64,000 bases of DNA from Micromonospora narathiwatensis (GTDB taxonomy: Bacteria; Actinomycetota; Actinomycetes; Mycobacteriales; Micromonosporaceae), in assembly GCF_900089605.1 (NCBI RefSeq), contig NZ_LT594324.1, positions 2,728,001 to 2,792,000 of the forward strand, in the 5' to 3' direction. Below, piece after piece: positions 32,627 through 44,249 of this stretch; the stretch's first letter is position 1; each line of letters starts with the position of its first letter. Position numbers and translations under genes: made by a program. The notes below the pieces were generated by a model, which worked only from the letters and a program-made list of their open reading frames with translations, was not told the DNA's origin and did no database searches.

Positions 32627-34684
32627 TTGAAGCTCTCACCCCGCCTCGCCGTGCTCTCGGGCGCGGCCGCGGCCGGCCTGATCGCCGCCGGCACCGCCGC
32701 GGCCGTGCAGGCCGCGCCCTCCAGTCCTCGCCCCGACCCCGCCCAGGCCCGTGCGCTCGCCGCCAACTCGGCCAGCGCGCTGGTCGCCGGCCGACCCGCC
32801 TACCTGCACACCAGCGCCGACGAGGCGTTCGTGCAGCAGGAGGTCATCTCCTCCGAGGGCACCCAGTACGTGCCCTACGAGCGCACCTACAAGGGCCTGC
32901 CGGTCGTCGGCGGCGACTTCGTCCTGGCCACCGACGCGACCGGCAACCTGAAGTACGCCTCCGTCGCCCAGCAGCGGAGCATCGGCAGCCTCGCCACCAC
33001 TCCGAAGCTGACCTCGGCCGCCGCCGCGAAGACCGCGCGTGCCCAGCTCAAGACCGTCGACACCGTCGAGGGCACCAAGCTGGTCGTCTACACGCTCGGC
33101 GCCCAACCGGCCCTGGCCTGGGAGACCACGGTCCGTGGCACCGACGCCGACGGCCCGAGCCGGCTCACCGTCGACGTCGACGCGCTGACCGGCACCGTGC
33201 TACGTACGCAGGAGCACATCGTGTACGGCACCGGCACCGGCGCGTGGAACGGGCCGAGCCCGCTCACCCTCAACACCACGCTGTCGGGCAGCACGTACTC
33301 CATGAAGGACCCGAACGTCACCAACCAGAGCTGCCAGGACGCCGCCAACAACACGACGTTCAGCAAGTCGACCGACACCTGGGGCAACGGCACCGCCACC
33401 AACAAGGAGACCGGCTGCGTCGACGCGCTGTTCGCGGCGCAGACCGAGCACAAGATGCTGTCGCAGTGGCTCGGCCGTAACGGCGCCAACGGCAGCGGCG
33501 GCGCGTGGCCGATCCGGGTCGGCCTGAACGACCAGAACGCCTACTACGACGGCACCCAGGTCCAGATCGGCAAGAACACCGCGGGCCAGTGGATCGGCTC
33601 GCTCGACGTGGTGGCCCACGAGATCGGCCACGGCATCGACGACAAGACCCCGGGCGGCATCTCCGGCAGCGGCACCCAGGAGTTCGTCGCCGACACCTTC
33701 GGCGCCGCGACCGAGTGGTTCGCCAACGAGCCGGCGGCGTACGACGCTCCCGACTTCCTCGTCGGCGAGAAGATCAACCTGGTCGGCAGCGGCCCGATCC
33801 GCAACATGTACAACCCGTCGGCGCTCGGCGACCCGAACTGCTACTCCAGCAGCATCCCCAGCACCGAGGTGCACAAGGCGGCCGGCCCGGGCAACCACTG
33901 GTTCTACCTGCTGGCCATGGGCAGCAACCCGACCAACGGCCAGCCGACCAGCCCGACCTGCAACAGCAGCACCGTGACCGGCCTGGGCATCCAGCCGGCC
34001 ATCAAGATCATGTACAACGCGATGCTGCTGAAGACCACGTCCTCGTCGTACCTGAAGTACCGCACCTGGACGCTGCAGGCGGCGAAGAACCTCTACCCGA
34101 GCAGCTGCACCGAGTTCAACACCGTCAAGGCCGCCTGGGACGCGGTCAGCGTGCCGGCGCAGTCCGGTGACCCGACCTGCACCAGCGGCTCGCCGACGCC
34201 GACCCCGAGCTCCTCGACGACCCCGCCCGCGGGCTGCTCGGGCCAGAAGCTGGCCAACCCCGGCTTCGAGTCCGGCAACGTGAGCTGGACCGCCAGCTCC
34301 GGCGTCATCACCAACTCGACCGGCCAGGCGGCGCACGGCGGCTCGTACAAGGCGTGGCTGGACGGCTACGGCACCACCCACACCGACACCCTGTCGCAGT
34401 CGGTGACGATCCCGTCCGGCTGCCGGGCGACCCTCAGTTTCTGGCTGCACATCGACACCGCGGAGTCGACCACGACCACCGCCTACGACAAGCTGACCCT
34501 CCAGGCGAACAGCACCACCCTGGCCACCTACTCCAACCTCAACAAGAACACCGGCTACGCGCAGAAGTCCTTCGACCTCTCGTCGTTCGCCGGCACCACC
34601 GTCACCATCAAGTTCACCGGCGCGGAGGACAGCTCGCTGCAGACCTCCTTCGTCATCGACGACACGGCGGTCGACCTCTCCTGA
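32627..34684 (+). CDS. Secreted M4 (thermolysin-family) metallopeptidase
   Basis: A 685-residue exported zinc protease. Order: signal peptide (about 5-28), FTP/PepSY-type propeptide (to about 200, with YERTYKGLPVVGGDFV), catalytic domain with HEIGH (near 331) and the third zinc ligand and partner in TQEFVADTFGAATEW (near 352), a catalytic-type His in GPGNHWFYLLAMG, a Ser/Thr/Pro linker, and a C-terminal jelly-roll domain (CSGQKLANPGFESGNVSW onward) like carbohydrate-binding modules. The start is TTG at 32627, nine bases after AGAGGAG; the signal peptide begins right there and no ATG or GTG fits better. Confidence 0.92.
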   Translation: MKLSPRLAVLSGAAAAGLIAAGTAAAVQAAPSSPRPDPAQARALAANSASALVAGRPAYLHTSADEAFVQQEVISSEGTQYVPYERTYKGLPVVGGDFVLATDATGNLKYASVAQQRSIGSLATTPKLTSAAAAKTARAQLKTVDTVEGTKLVVYTLGAQPALAWETTVRGTDADGPSRLTVDVDALTGTVLRTQEHIVYGTGTGAWNGPSPLTLNTTLSGSTYSMKDPNVTNQSCQDAANNTTFSKSTDTWGNGTATNKETGCVDALFAAQTEHKMLSQWLGRNGANGSGGAWPIRVGLNDQNAYYDGTQVQIGKNTAGQWIGSLDVVAHEIGHGIDDKTPGGISGSGTQEFVADTFGAATEWFANEPAAYDAPDFLVGEKINLVGSGPIRNMYNPSALGDPNCYSSSIPSTEVHKAAGPGNHWFYLLAMGSNPTNGQPTSPTCNSSTVTGLGIQPAIKIMYNAMLLKTTSSSYLKYRTWTLQAAKNLYPSSCTEFNTVKAAWDAVSVPAQSGDPTCTSGSPTPTPSSSTTPPAGCSGQKLANPGFESGNVSWTASSGVITNSTGQAAHGGSYKAWLDGYGTTHTDTLSQSVTIPSGCRATLSFWLHIDTAESTTTTAYDKLTLQANSTTLATYSNLNKNTGYAQKSFDLSSFAGTTVTIKFTGAEDSSLQTSFVIDDTAVDLS

Positions 34685-34690
34685 TCACCG

Positions 34691-34734
34691 ACGAAGCGGC
34701 CGGTCGTCGTCCTCCCGACGGCCGGCCGCTTCGT
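34691..34734 (+). terminator. Terminator of the M4 peptidase gene
   Basis: ACGAAGCGGCCGG (34691-34703) pairs perfectly with CCGGCCGCTTCGT (34722-34734), with further pairing of CGTCG and CGACG inside the loop. It begins seven bases after the stop codon. Confidence 0.9.
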
Positions 34735-34806
34735 CAGCCGTGTCTCGTCCGTCTCGAAGGCGTCGTGAGCGGCTGGCCACCGTCCCGGAGCGGGACGCCG
34801 CTCGCC

Positions 34807-35262
34807 TCAGCGCTCCGCCCGGGCGCCCGTGTCGCCGCCCCGGTTGAGTCGGGCCATCACGTCCTCCATCGCCCGGCTGAACAGCTCCATCTGCCGTACC
34901 GACTGCTCCTGCAGCCCGCCGAGCCGCACGGCCAGGGCGTCGACGTCGGCCCGCGCCGAGGCGCTGACCTGGGCGTCGAGGTCGGCGAGGGCGGCGTTGA
35001 CGGCCACCACGACGTGCCCGCAGACCGCCGCCATGCCCGCCTCGGCCAACTCCGGGTCGACGGCGACGGACTCGAGCCGGCCACCCTGGACGACCACGGC
35101 GCGGACCCGGCCGTCGGCCGCGGAGCCCTCGGCGCGGAGCAACCGCCCCGGGTCGCCGTCGGGTTGCTCGGCGGCCCGCGAACGCATCGAGGACAGCGCC
35201 TGCTGGGTCTGGGTGAGCAGTTCGTCGAGGCTAGCGGCCGCGGAGAACGGGTCGTTGGTCAT
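34807..35262 (-). CDS. YbaB/EbfC-like DNA-binding family protein
   Basis: A 151-residue protein with the YbaB/EbfC plan: an N-terminal helix (SLDELLTQTQQALSSMRSRA), a small beta sheet (SAADGRVRAVVVQGGRLESV) and a long C-terminal helix (NAALADLDAQVSASARADV). Canonical YbaB proteins are about 105 residues and bind DNA as dimers; actinomycete paralogues like this one are longer and of unknown role, often near secretion genes. ATG at 35262. Confidence 0.75.
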   Translation of the reverse strand: MTNDPFSAAASLDELLTQTQQALSSMRSRAAEQPDGDPGRLLRAEGSAADGRVRAVVVQGGRLESVAVDPELAEAGMAAVCGHVVVAVNAALADLDAQVSASARADVDALAVRLGGLQEQSVRQMELFSRAMEDVMARLNRGGDTGARAER

Positions 35263-35363
35263 AGCCGCGCTTTCTTCACGTCTTTCCGGAGCACCGTGAC
35301 CTTAGCAACCACGCCCGACGGCGCCGACCCGGCCGGGCACGTCGGTGCGCCCCGCGCCGCTGC

Positions 35364-35409
35364 CATGCGGAGAGTGGCCACCCCGCCGGGAGTGGCCACT
35401 CTCCGCATG
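35364..35409 (-). terminator. 18-bp perfect hairpin after the Rpf-like gene
   Basis: The arm CATGCGGAGAGTGGCCAC (35364-35381) is matched perfectly by 35392-35409 around a ten-base loop. It sits about 50 bases downstream of the Rpf-like gene on the minus strand and upstream of the YbaB-like gene. The most likely role is a terminator; its length and perfection would also suit a regulatory site. Confidence 0.7.
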
Positions 35410-35456
35410 CGTCAGCGCCGATCGCGGGGACGGCAGGGTGCCGCCCCACGACGGGA

Positions 35457-36295
<839 letters not shown>

Positions 36296-36353
36296 TCCGC
36301 GATCGCGAACGCAAACGACGTTAGGGACGGTTTCGGATGATCGCCCACTTCTT

Positions 36354-36367
36354 GTGAAGTTCTTCAC
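36354..36367. promoter_or_regulatory. 14-base palindrome upstream of the rpf riboswitch
   Basis: GTGAAG (36354-36359) and CTTCAC (36362-36367) are perfect complements two bases apart. It lies about 60 bases upstream of the aptamer, in the likely promoter of the Rpf-like transcript, and may be an operator. The remaining sequence up to the GH3 gene at 36443 shows nothing else. Confidence 0.4.
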
Positions 36368-36442
36368 CCGGCCGAGCGAAGGCGTCGCCGGTCGAGTTGC
36401 GCACCGTCCGAAGGTGCCTTACAACGCCGCGAACACCGCCGT

Positions 36443-38266
36443 TCAGTACGTCAGGCCGTACCCCTGCGGGAAGAGCGGCACCTGCCCGTCGCCGGCGTTG
36501 ATGGGCTGCTGGCTGACCGAGTTCATCCAGGTCATCGGCAGTTTCCCGGTGGGCGCGTACGCGCCGAAGAGGACGTCGGCCACGCCACCACCCTCGGTGC
36601 CGGGCAACCAGGAGGCCAGCAGCGCGGTCCAGTTGGGCAACTCGGCGGCGATGTCCAGCGGCCGGCCGGAGATCAGCACCACGACCACCGGCACGCCGGC
36701 ATTGCGCAGCGTCGCGATGGTTCGCAGGTCCTCCCGATCGAGGCTCATGCTGCCGGCGCGGTCGCCCTGGCCCTCGGCGTACGGCGTCTCACCGACCACG
36801 GCGACGGCCGCGCGGTAGGTCCGGTCGATGCCGGTGCCGCGCTGGTTGTAGGTGACCGTCGTGGTCGGACCGACCGCTGCCCGGATGCCCTGGAGGACGC
36901 TGGTGCCCGGGGTGACGGTGCCCGACCCGCCCTGCCAGGAGATGGTCCAGCCCCCACTCTGGTTGCCGATGTTGTCGGCGTTCTTGCCGGCAACGAAGAT
37001 CTTGTTGTTGTCCGGGGCCAGCGGCAGGATCCCGGCGGTGTTCCTGAGCAGCACCTGCGACTCACGGACGGCCTGCCGGGCGAGCGTCCGGTGCGCGGCG
37101 TTGCCCACCGTCGGGGTCCAGCTCCGGTCGGTGTACGGCCGCTCGAACAGGCCCAGCTCGAACTTCTTGGTGAGGATCCGCCGGTTGGCGTCGTCGATCC
37201 GGCTCACCGGCACGTGCCCGTTCTGCACCTCGGCGCGCAGGGTGCTGATGAAGGTCTTCCAGGCGGTGGGGACCATGACCATGTCGATGCCGGCGTTGAT
37301 CGCCGTGCTGACCTCGGCGGCGGTGAAGCCGGCGCTGCCGTCGATCTGGTCGATGCCGTTCCAGTCGGAGACGACGAAGCCGGAGAAGCCGAGTTCTCCC
37401 TTGAGGACGGTGGTGATCAGGTATTGGTTGCCGTGCAGCTTCACGCCGTTCCAACTGCTGTACGAGATCATCACCGCGCCGACACCGCGCTGCACGGCGG
37501 CCTGGAACGGGGGCAGGTGGATGGCCCGCAGGTCGGCCTCGCCGAGCTGGGTGTTGCCCTGGTCGACGCCGCCGTTGGTGCCGCCGTCACCGACATAGTG
37601 CTTGGCGGTCGCGAGCACCGACGTGGGCCCGCCGAGCGTGCCGCCCTGCAGGCCGGTGACCAGGGTGGACATGGCCGACGGCAGGTCCGGCGTCTCGCCG
37701 AAGGACTCGTAGGTGCGACCCCAGCGGTCGTTGCGGGCGACGCAGAGGCAGGGCGCGAAGTCCCAGTCGACACCGGTGCCGGAGATCTCCTCGGCGACGG
37801 CCTGGCCGATCCGCTGCACCAGCGCCGGGTCACGGGTGGCACCCAGGCCGATGTTGTGCGGGAAGATCGTCGCCCCGTACACGTTGTTGTGTCCGTGCAC
37901 GGCGTCCACGCCGTAGATCATCGGGATGGCCAGCGGGGTGGCGAGGGCACCCCGCTGGAAGCCGTCGTACATGTCGGCCCAGCCGGTGGCGGTGTTGGGC
38001 GTGGGCGCGGAACCGCCGCCGGAGAGGAGCGACCCGAGCCGGTACGTGGCCACGTCGGACGCGGTCACCGCGCCGCGTTCGGCCTGGGTCATCTGGCCGA
38101 TCTTCTCGTCCAGGGTCATCCGGGAGAGCAGGTCGGCGACGCGGGTGGCCACCGGCAGCGCCGGGTCCTGGTACGGGTAGCCGGCCGCGGTGGCGGGGGC
38201 CGGCAGGGTCAGGGCGGTGGCCGCGACGAGGACGACGGCGAGGCCGAGGGGGCGGCGGCGAATCAC
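36443..38266 (-). CDS. Secreted glycoside hydrolase family 3 beta-glucosidase
   Basis: A 607-residue exported enzyme with a signal peptide (about 5-28) and both GH3 domains. The N-terminal barrel shows LLSRMTLDEKIGQMTQAERG, IYGVDAVHGHNNV, TAKHYVGDG and the nucleophile in GFVVSDWNGID (Asp near 300). The C-terminal sandwich shows AGKNADNIGNQSGGWTISWQ and the acid/base-type Glu in LPGTEGGGVADVLFG. The pattern matches exo-beta-glucan glucohydrolases such as barley ExoI and Streptomyces beta-glucosidases. It appears monocistronic. The 197-base gap upstream, to the divergent flavin enzyme gene, must hold both promoters; a CGAT/ATCG imperfect repeat near 38330 is the only hint of an operator. Confidence 0.92.
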   Translation of the reverse strand: MIRRRPLGLAVVLVAATALTLPAPATAAGYPYQDPALPVATRVADLLSRMTLDEKIGQMTQAERGAVTASDVATYRLGSLLSGGGSAPTPNTATGWADMYDGFQRGALATPLAIPMIYGVDAVHGHNNVYGATIFPHNIGLGATRDPALVQRIGQAVAEEISGTGVDWDFAPCLCVARNDRWGRTYESFGETPDLPSAMSTLVTGLQGGTLGGPTSVLATAKHYVGDGGTNGGVDQGNTQLGEADLRAIHLPPFQAAVQRGVGAVMISYSSWNGVKLHGNQYLITTVLKGELGFSGFVVSDWNGIDQIDGSAGFTAAEVSTAINAGIDMVMVPTAWKTFISTLRAEVQNGHVPVSRIDDANRRILTKKFELGLFERPYTDRSWTPTVGNAAHRTLARQAVRESQVLLRNTAGILPLAPDNNKIFVAGKNADNIGNQSGGWTISWQGGSGTVTPGTSVLQGIRAAVGPTTTVTYNQRGTGIDRTYRAAVAVVGETPYAEGQGDRAGSMSLDREDLRTIATLRNAGVPVVVVLISGRPLDIAAELPNWTALLASWLPGTEGGGVADVLFGAYAPTGKLPMTWMNSVSQQPINAGDGQVPLFPQGYGLTY

Positions 38267-38463
38267 GGGTCGCTCCTTCCGGAAGGAACGCTGAGGCCGT
38301 TCAACGGCACCCTATGCCCGTAAGACATCTATCGATACCGCTGCAATCGGCAGATCGTGAACGATCCAGCCGGTTCCGGGAGCGGGAGACGTGACGCCGC
38401 CGGCACCGACTAACGTGGCGAGGTCCGGCACGGCCGCCGGGTCCGGCGAGCAGGCGGAGGATC

Positions 38464-40032
38464 ATGACCGACTACGGGCACGAACTGGCCTTCGGGGGCT
38501 TCCTCACCCCCAGCGCGGGCCAGCCGGAACAGGTGGTGGCACTGGCCAAGCTCTGCGAGCAGGCCGGCCTCGACCTGGTCACCTTCCAGGACCACCCGTA
38601 CCAGCCGGGCTTCCTGGACACCTGGACGCTGATGTCGTTCGTGGCCGCGGCGACCAGTCGGGTCCGGCTGGCCGGCAACGTGCTCAACCTGCCCCTGCGC
38701 CAGCCGGTGGTGCTGGCGCGCAGCGTGGCCAGCCTGGACCTGCTCACCGGGGGCCGGGTCGAGCTGGGCCTCGGGGCCGGCGCGTTCTGGGAGGCGATCG
38801 AGGCGGTCGGCGGGCGTCGGCTCTCCCCCGGGCAGGCGGTGGACGCCCTCGACGAGGCGATCCGGGTGATCCGCGAGGTCTGGGACGCCGAGCGGCGCGG
38901 CATGGTCCGGGTCGAGGGCGAGCACTACCGGGTGGTCGGGGCGAAGCGGGGGCCGGCGCCGGCGCACCCGGTGGGGATCTGGGTGGGCGCGTACAGGCCG
39001 CGGATGTTGCGGCTGGTCGGGCGCGCGGCGGACGGCTGGTTGCCGTCGCTGGCGTACCTGTCGAAGGGGCCGGCGGAGCTGCCGGAGCTGAATGCGCTGA
39101 TCGACGAGGGCGCCGAGGCGGCCGGCCGGGATCCCCGCGCGGTGCGGCGGCTGCTCAACGTCTCCGGCCGGTTCACCCGGTCCTCCTCCGGTTTCCTGGC
39201 CGGGCCTCCCGAGCAGTGGGTGGAGGAACTGGCCGCGCTCACCCTGGACCACGGCGTCGCCACGTTCATCCTCGGCGCCGACGACCCCACCGCGATCCAG
39301 CTCTTCGCGCAGGAGGTGGCGCCCGCGGTCCGCGAGCTGGTCGCCGCCGAGCGCGTCGAGCCCGGCAGCCGCGCCCGGGCCGCCGAGGAGCAGCGCGAGG
39401 CGGTCCAGGCCGGCGGCGCCACCGCGCTCGCCGTCACCCCCACCCCCGATCCGGGGGTACGGCTGACCGATCACCGGCTCTGGGACGAGTCCACCCGCCC
39501 GGCCGCCCCGCCGGCCCCGGCCGGACACGTCTACACCCCGCACGCCCAGGCCGTCGGCGGGCACCTGGTGGACGTGCACGACCACCTGCGGCAGGAGTTG
39601 GCGCAGGTCCGTGACCTGCTCGAACAGGTCAAGCGGGGAGTTGTCTCCGCCGGCGCCGCCCGGGCCGTGCTCAACCAGATGACCATGCGGCAGAACAACT
39701 GGACGCTGGGAGCGTACTGCGCCGCCTACTGCACGGTGGTCACCCAGCACCACGGGCTGGAGGACAACTCGATCTTTCCGCACCTGCGGCGCGCGGAGCC
39801 CGGGCTGGGTCCGGTGCTCGACCGCCTGGAGGCGGAGCACGTGGTGATCCACGACGTGGTGGAGGGCGTGGACCGCGCCCTGGTCGACCTGATCCGCGAC
39901 CCGGGCGACTTCACCGCGGTCCAGCAGGCGGTGGACGTGCTCACCGACACCCTGCTGTCGCACCTGTCCTACGAGGAACGCGAGATCGTGGCGCCACTGG
40001 CCCGCCACGGCTTCTACGCCGGGCAGGTCTGA
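38464..40032 (+). CDS. Luciferase-like monooxygenase fused to a hemerythrin domain
   Basis: A 522-residue fusion. Residues 1-300 form a luciferase-like (LLM-class, F420 or FMN dependent) oxidoreductase: FGGFLTPSAGQPEQVVALAK, LVTFQDHPYQPGFLDTWTL, RVRLAGNVLNLPLRQPVVLA, ELGLGAGAFWEAIEAVGG. A Pro/Ala linker (about 320-360) leads to a hemerythrin HHE domain with the iron-ligand pattern VDVHDHLRQEL, QHHGLEDNSIFPHL, EAEHVVIHDVVEGV and SHLSYEEREIV. Such hemerythrins bind diiron-oxo or react with O2 or NO. The two parts are in one uninterrupted frame. Substrate unknown. Confidence 0.9.
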   Translation: MTDYGHELAFGGFLTPSAGQPEQVVALAKLCEQAGLDLVTFQDHPYQPGFLDTWTLMSFVAAATSRVRLAGNVLNLPLRQPVVLARSVASLDLLTGGRVELGLGAGAFWEAIEAVGGRRLSPGQAVDALDEAIRVIREVWDAERRGMVRVEGEHYRVVGAKRGPAPAHPVGIWVGAYRPRMLRLVGRAADGWLPSLAYLSKGPAELPELNALIDEGAEAAGRDPRAVRRLLNVSGRFTRSSSGFLAGPPEQWVEELAALTLDHGVATFILGADDPTAIQLFAQEVAPAVRELVAAERVEPGSRARAAEEQREAVQAGGATALAVTPTPDPGVRLTDHRLWDESTRPAAPPAPAGHVYTPHAQAVGGHLVDVHDHLRQELAQVRDLLEQVKRGVVSAGAARAVLNQMTMRQNNWTLGAYCAAYCTVVTQHHGLEDNSIFPHLRRAEPGLGPVLDRLEAEHVVIHDVVEGVDRALVDLIRDPGDFTAVQQAVDVLTDTLLSHLSYEEREIVAPLARHGFYAGQV

Positions 40033-40122
40033 CGCCGGCAGCGCCCGCCGATTCACCGACCGACTTTCACATTCGCGCAGGTCAGAGTGGTCGAGCTACG
40101 GTGGGCGACGAGGTGATGGGCA

Positions 40123-41142
40123 ATGTCGGTGATCTATGTTGACCTGTCCTACCATGATTGGGACCGCGTCAATGGCCGCTTCGACTGGGCGGCCATCCGT
40201 CGGGCCACTTCTCCCGTCCTCTGCCTGCGGGCGACCTACGGCGACCCGCAGGGCTACAACCCGCCCAGCCCGCACGTCGCCGACATGGCGCACGGTGCCG
40301 CCGGTGCGGGCTTCGACGTGATCGGTGGCTACCACAACCTGATCAGCGGCGATCAGGCCAGCATCAACCGCCAGGTCGACTATCTGCGCCGCACCCTCGA
40401 CGGGATCGGCGCGGTGTGGGCGATGCTCGACGCCGAGCGTTACCCCGAGTTGGCCGCCAACGGACTCTGGCCGCGCTTCGACGACGTACGCCGGTTCGTG
40501 GACCGCTGGCACGCGGTCGACCACCGGGTGCTGGCGACGTACCTCCCGAAGTGGATCTGGGAGGGCGACCTCGGCCGGGCCGACCTGCGGGTCCTCGACG
40601 CGCCACTGGTCGCCAGCGACTACGGCGCCAACCCCGCGGGCGCACCCGCCGCCGTCTACGCGCGAGCCGGTGGGGACAGTGGCCCGGGCTGGGCCGCGTA
40701 CGGCGGGGTGACCCCGTCGATCTGGCAGTACGGGTCGAACGTCGCCTGCCCCGGCGCGTCCGGACAGACCGACTGCAACGCATACCGTGGCACGCTCGCC
40801 CAGCTGCGAGCCCTGCTGGTGAAGGACGACACCATGACTCCGGCCGAATTCTCCGCGATCCTGTCCGACCCGACCGTCGCCGCCCAGATGCGCGCCCTGC
40901 CCTGGCAGTACGCCGGTGGCGGAATTCCCACGGGCACCTCGACGCTGAAGGTGCTCAACAGCATCTACCAGGCCACCCAGCCGGCACCCGCCGCCAACGC
41001 GGCAGCGTCACCGACCCTGGCCACGCTGGGCGACCAGGCTCCCGCCGACGCCGCCGCCGCGATCGTCGCCGCGATCGGCACCACCCGGGCCGCGGCGCTC
41101 GCCGCGGCCCTCACCACGGCCACCCGGCCGCCGACCCAGTAA
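40123..41142 (+). CDS. GH25-like muramidase without a signal peptide
   Basis: A 339-residue protein. Residues 1-220 resemble the GH25/endolysin barrel: IYVDLSYHDWDRVNGRFDW at the start with a catalytic-type Asp, RATYGDPQGY, GGYHNLISGDQASINRQ, and the acid pair in WAMLDAERYPE, ending with SIWQYGSNVACPG. The C-terminal 120 residues are Ala/Pro-rich with helical stretches (MTPAEFSAILSDPTVAAQMR). The protein begins directly with the first barrel strand, so it has no classical signal, as in phage endolysins. No phage genes lie nearby. The exact family is uncertain. Confidence 0.7.
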   Translation: MSVIYVDLSYHDWDRVNGRFDWAAIRRATSPVLCLRATYGDPQGYNPPSPHVADMAHGAAGAGFDVIGGYHNLISGDQASINRQVDYLRRTLDGIGAVWAMLDAERYPELAANGLWPRFDDVRRFVDRWHAVDHRVLATYLPKWIWEGDLGRADLRVLDAPLVASDYGANPAGAPAAVYARAGGDSGPGWAAYGGVTPSIWQYGSNVACPGASGQTDCNAYRGTLAQLRALLVKDDTMTPAEFSAILSDPTVAAQMRALPWQYAGGGIPTGTSTLKVLNSIYQATQPAPAANAAASPTLATLGDQAPADAAAAIVAAIGTTRAAALAAALTTATRPPTQ

Positions 41143-41211
41143 GGCCGGCGGTAGGGTGCCGCCGTCCGCCGCGGCACGGCTGCCACGGCGGGCGGCGGCA
41201 CCCCGCCGGCC

Positions 41212-43104
<1,893 letters not shown>

Positions 43105-43303
43105 ACCGACTCCTTTCCACTTCGCGGGGATTCCGCCGGAAAGGATACGAGGCGTGACGGCGGCGGCACCGCCGGGTCGTACGGGCGGACCGATGAATGC
43201 ACTTTTCACCGGAATAACTGGTCCTTGTCCGTTAGCGTCGAGACGGCGCGGGCCCACCCGGTCGGCCGCACGCCTTGCCGAGCACGGACGGAGGTGACTT
43301 GCG

Positions 43304-44179
43304 GTGTTCGACGGGTTCGAGGAATTCGACCTGACGACGTCGGGTACGACGATTCACGGCCGCCGCGGTGGCAGCGGTCCTCCCGTCCTCCTCCTGCACG
43401 GCATTCCCGAGACGCACCTCATGTGGCACCGGGTGGCACCGAAGCTCGCCGAGCACTACACCGTCGTCGCCACCGACCTGCGGGGCTACGGCGACAGCGG
43501 CAAGCCGCCCAGCACCGCGGACCACGAGCCCTACAGCATGCGCGCGACCGCTCGCGACCAGCTCGAAGTCATGCGGAACCTCGGCTACGACCAGTTCCGG
43601 CTCGTCGGACACGACCGCGGCGCGCGGTGCGCGTACCGGCTCGCGTTGGACGCGCCGGACGCGGTCAGCCGGCTGGCCGTCATGGATGTCGTTCCCACCG
43701 GGGACGCCTACCGCCGGGCGGAGATGAAATTCAGCCTCGGGTACTGGGTCTGGTCCTTCCTGGCGGCACCGGAGCCGGTGCCCGAGCAGTTCATCGGCGC
43801 GGCGCCCGACGTCCTGGTCAACTTCATGCTCGACAGTTGGCCGGAGGTGAAGGACGCGTTCCCGGCCGAGATACGGGCGGAGTACGTCCGGAAGTTCACC
43901 GATCCCGCCACCGTGCACGCCATCTGTGAGGAGTACCGGGCCGCCGCGACCCTGGACTACCGGCAGGACGAGGCGGACCGGGGCAACCGGAAGATCGCCT
44001 GCCCGGTGCTCTTCCTCTGGAGCCAGCGGGGCTCGGTCGCCAAGTTGTACGACGATCCGCTGGCCATCTGGCGAGAGTGGTCCGACGACGTTCGCGGCGA
44101 GCCCGTCCCCGTCGGGCACTTCATCCCCGAGGAGGCACCCGAACAGACCGCCCGGCAGCTGCTGGGCTTCCTCCGGTAG
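43304..44179 (+). CDS. Haloacetate-dehalogenase-like alpha/beta hydrolase
   Basis: A 291-residue cytoplasmic hydrolase. The core shows LLLHGIPETHLMWHRVAPKL (oxyanion loop), VVATDLRGYGDSGKP, the nucleophile elbow GHDRGAR with Asp in place of Ser, AVMDVVPTGDAY and a late His in VPVGHFIPEEAPEQ. An Asp nucleophile followed by Arg, and the DLRGYG and DVVPT segments, match fluoroacetate/haloacetate dehalogenases more closely than epoxide hydrolases. It starts at GTG 43304 with GGAGG at 43290-43294. Substrate is inferred. Confidence 0.85.
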   Translation: MFDGFEEFDLTTSGTTIHGRRGGSGPPVLLLHGIPETHLMWHRVAPKLAEHYTVVATDLRGYGDSGKPPSTADHEPYSMRATARDQLEVMRNLGYDQFRLVGHDRGARCAYRLALDAPDAVSRLAVMDVVPTGDAYRRAEMKFSLGYWVWSFLAAPEPVPEQFIGAAPDVLVNFMLDSWPEVKDAFPAEIRAEYVRKFTDPATVHAICEEYRAAATLDYRQDEADRGNRKIACPVLFLWSQRGSVAKLYDDPLAIWREWSDDVRGEPVPVGHFIPEEAPEQTARQLLGFLR

Positions 44180-44199
44180 CCACGAGGACTGGACCGTCA

Positions 44200-44212
44200 T
44201 CTGGTCCAACCA
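44200..44212. promoter_or_regulatory. FadR/GntR-type operator
   Basis: CTGGT (44200-44204) and ACCAG (44208-44212) flank CCA, giving TGGTCCAACCA, the classic half-site arrangement of the FadR branch of GntR regulators. It lies 38 bases upstream of the FadR-type gene start and is followed directly by a TTGACG (44213-44218) that could be a -35 element. Autoregulation is likely. Confidence 0.7.
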
Positions 44213-44249
44213 GTTGACGGGTTGATGTGTCGGAGACCACACTGCCGGC

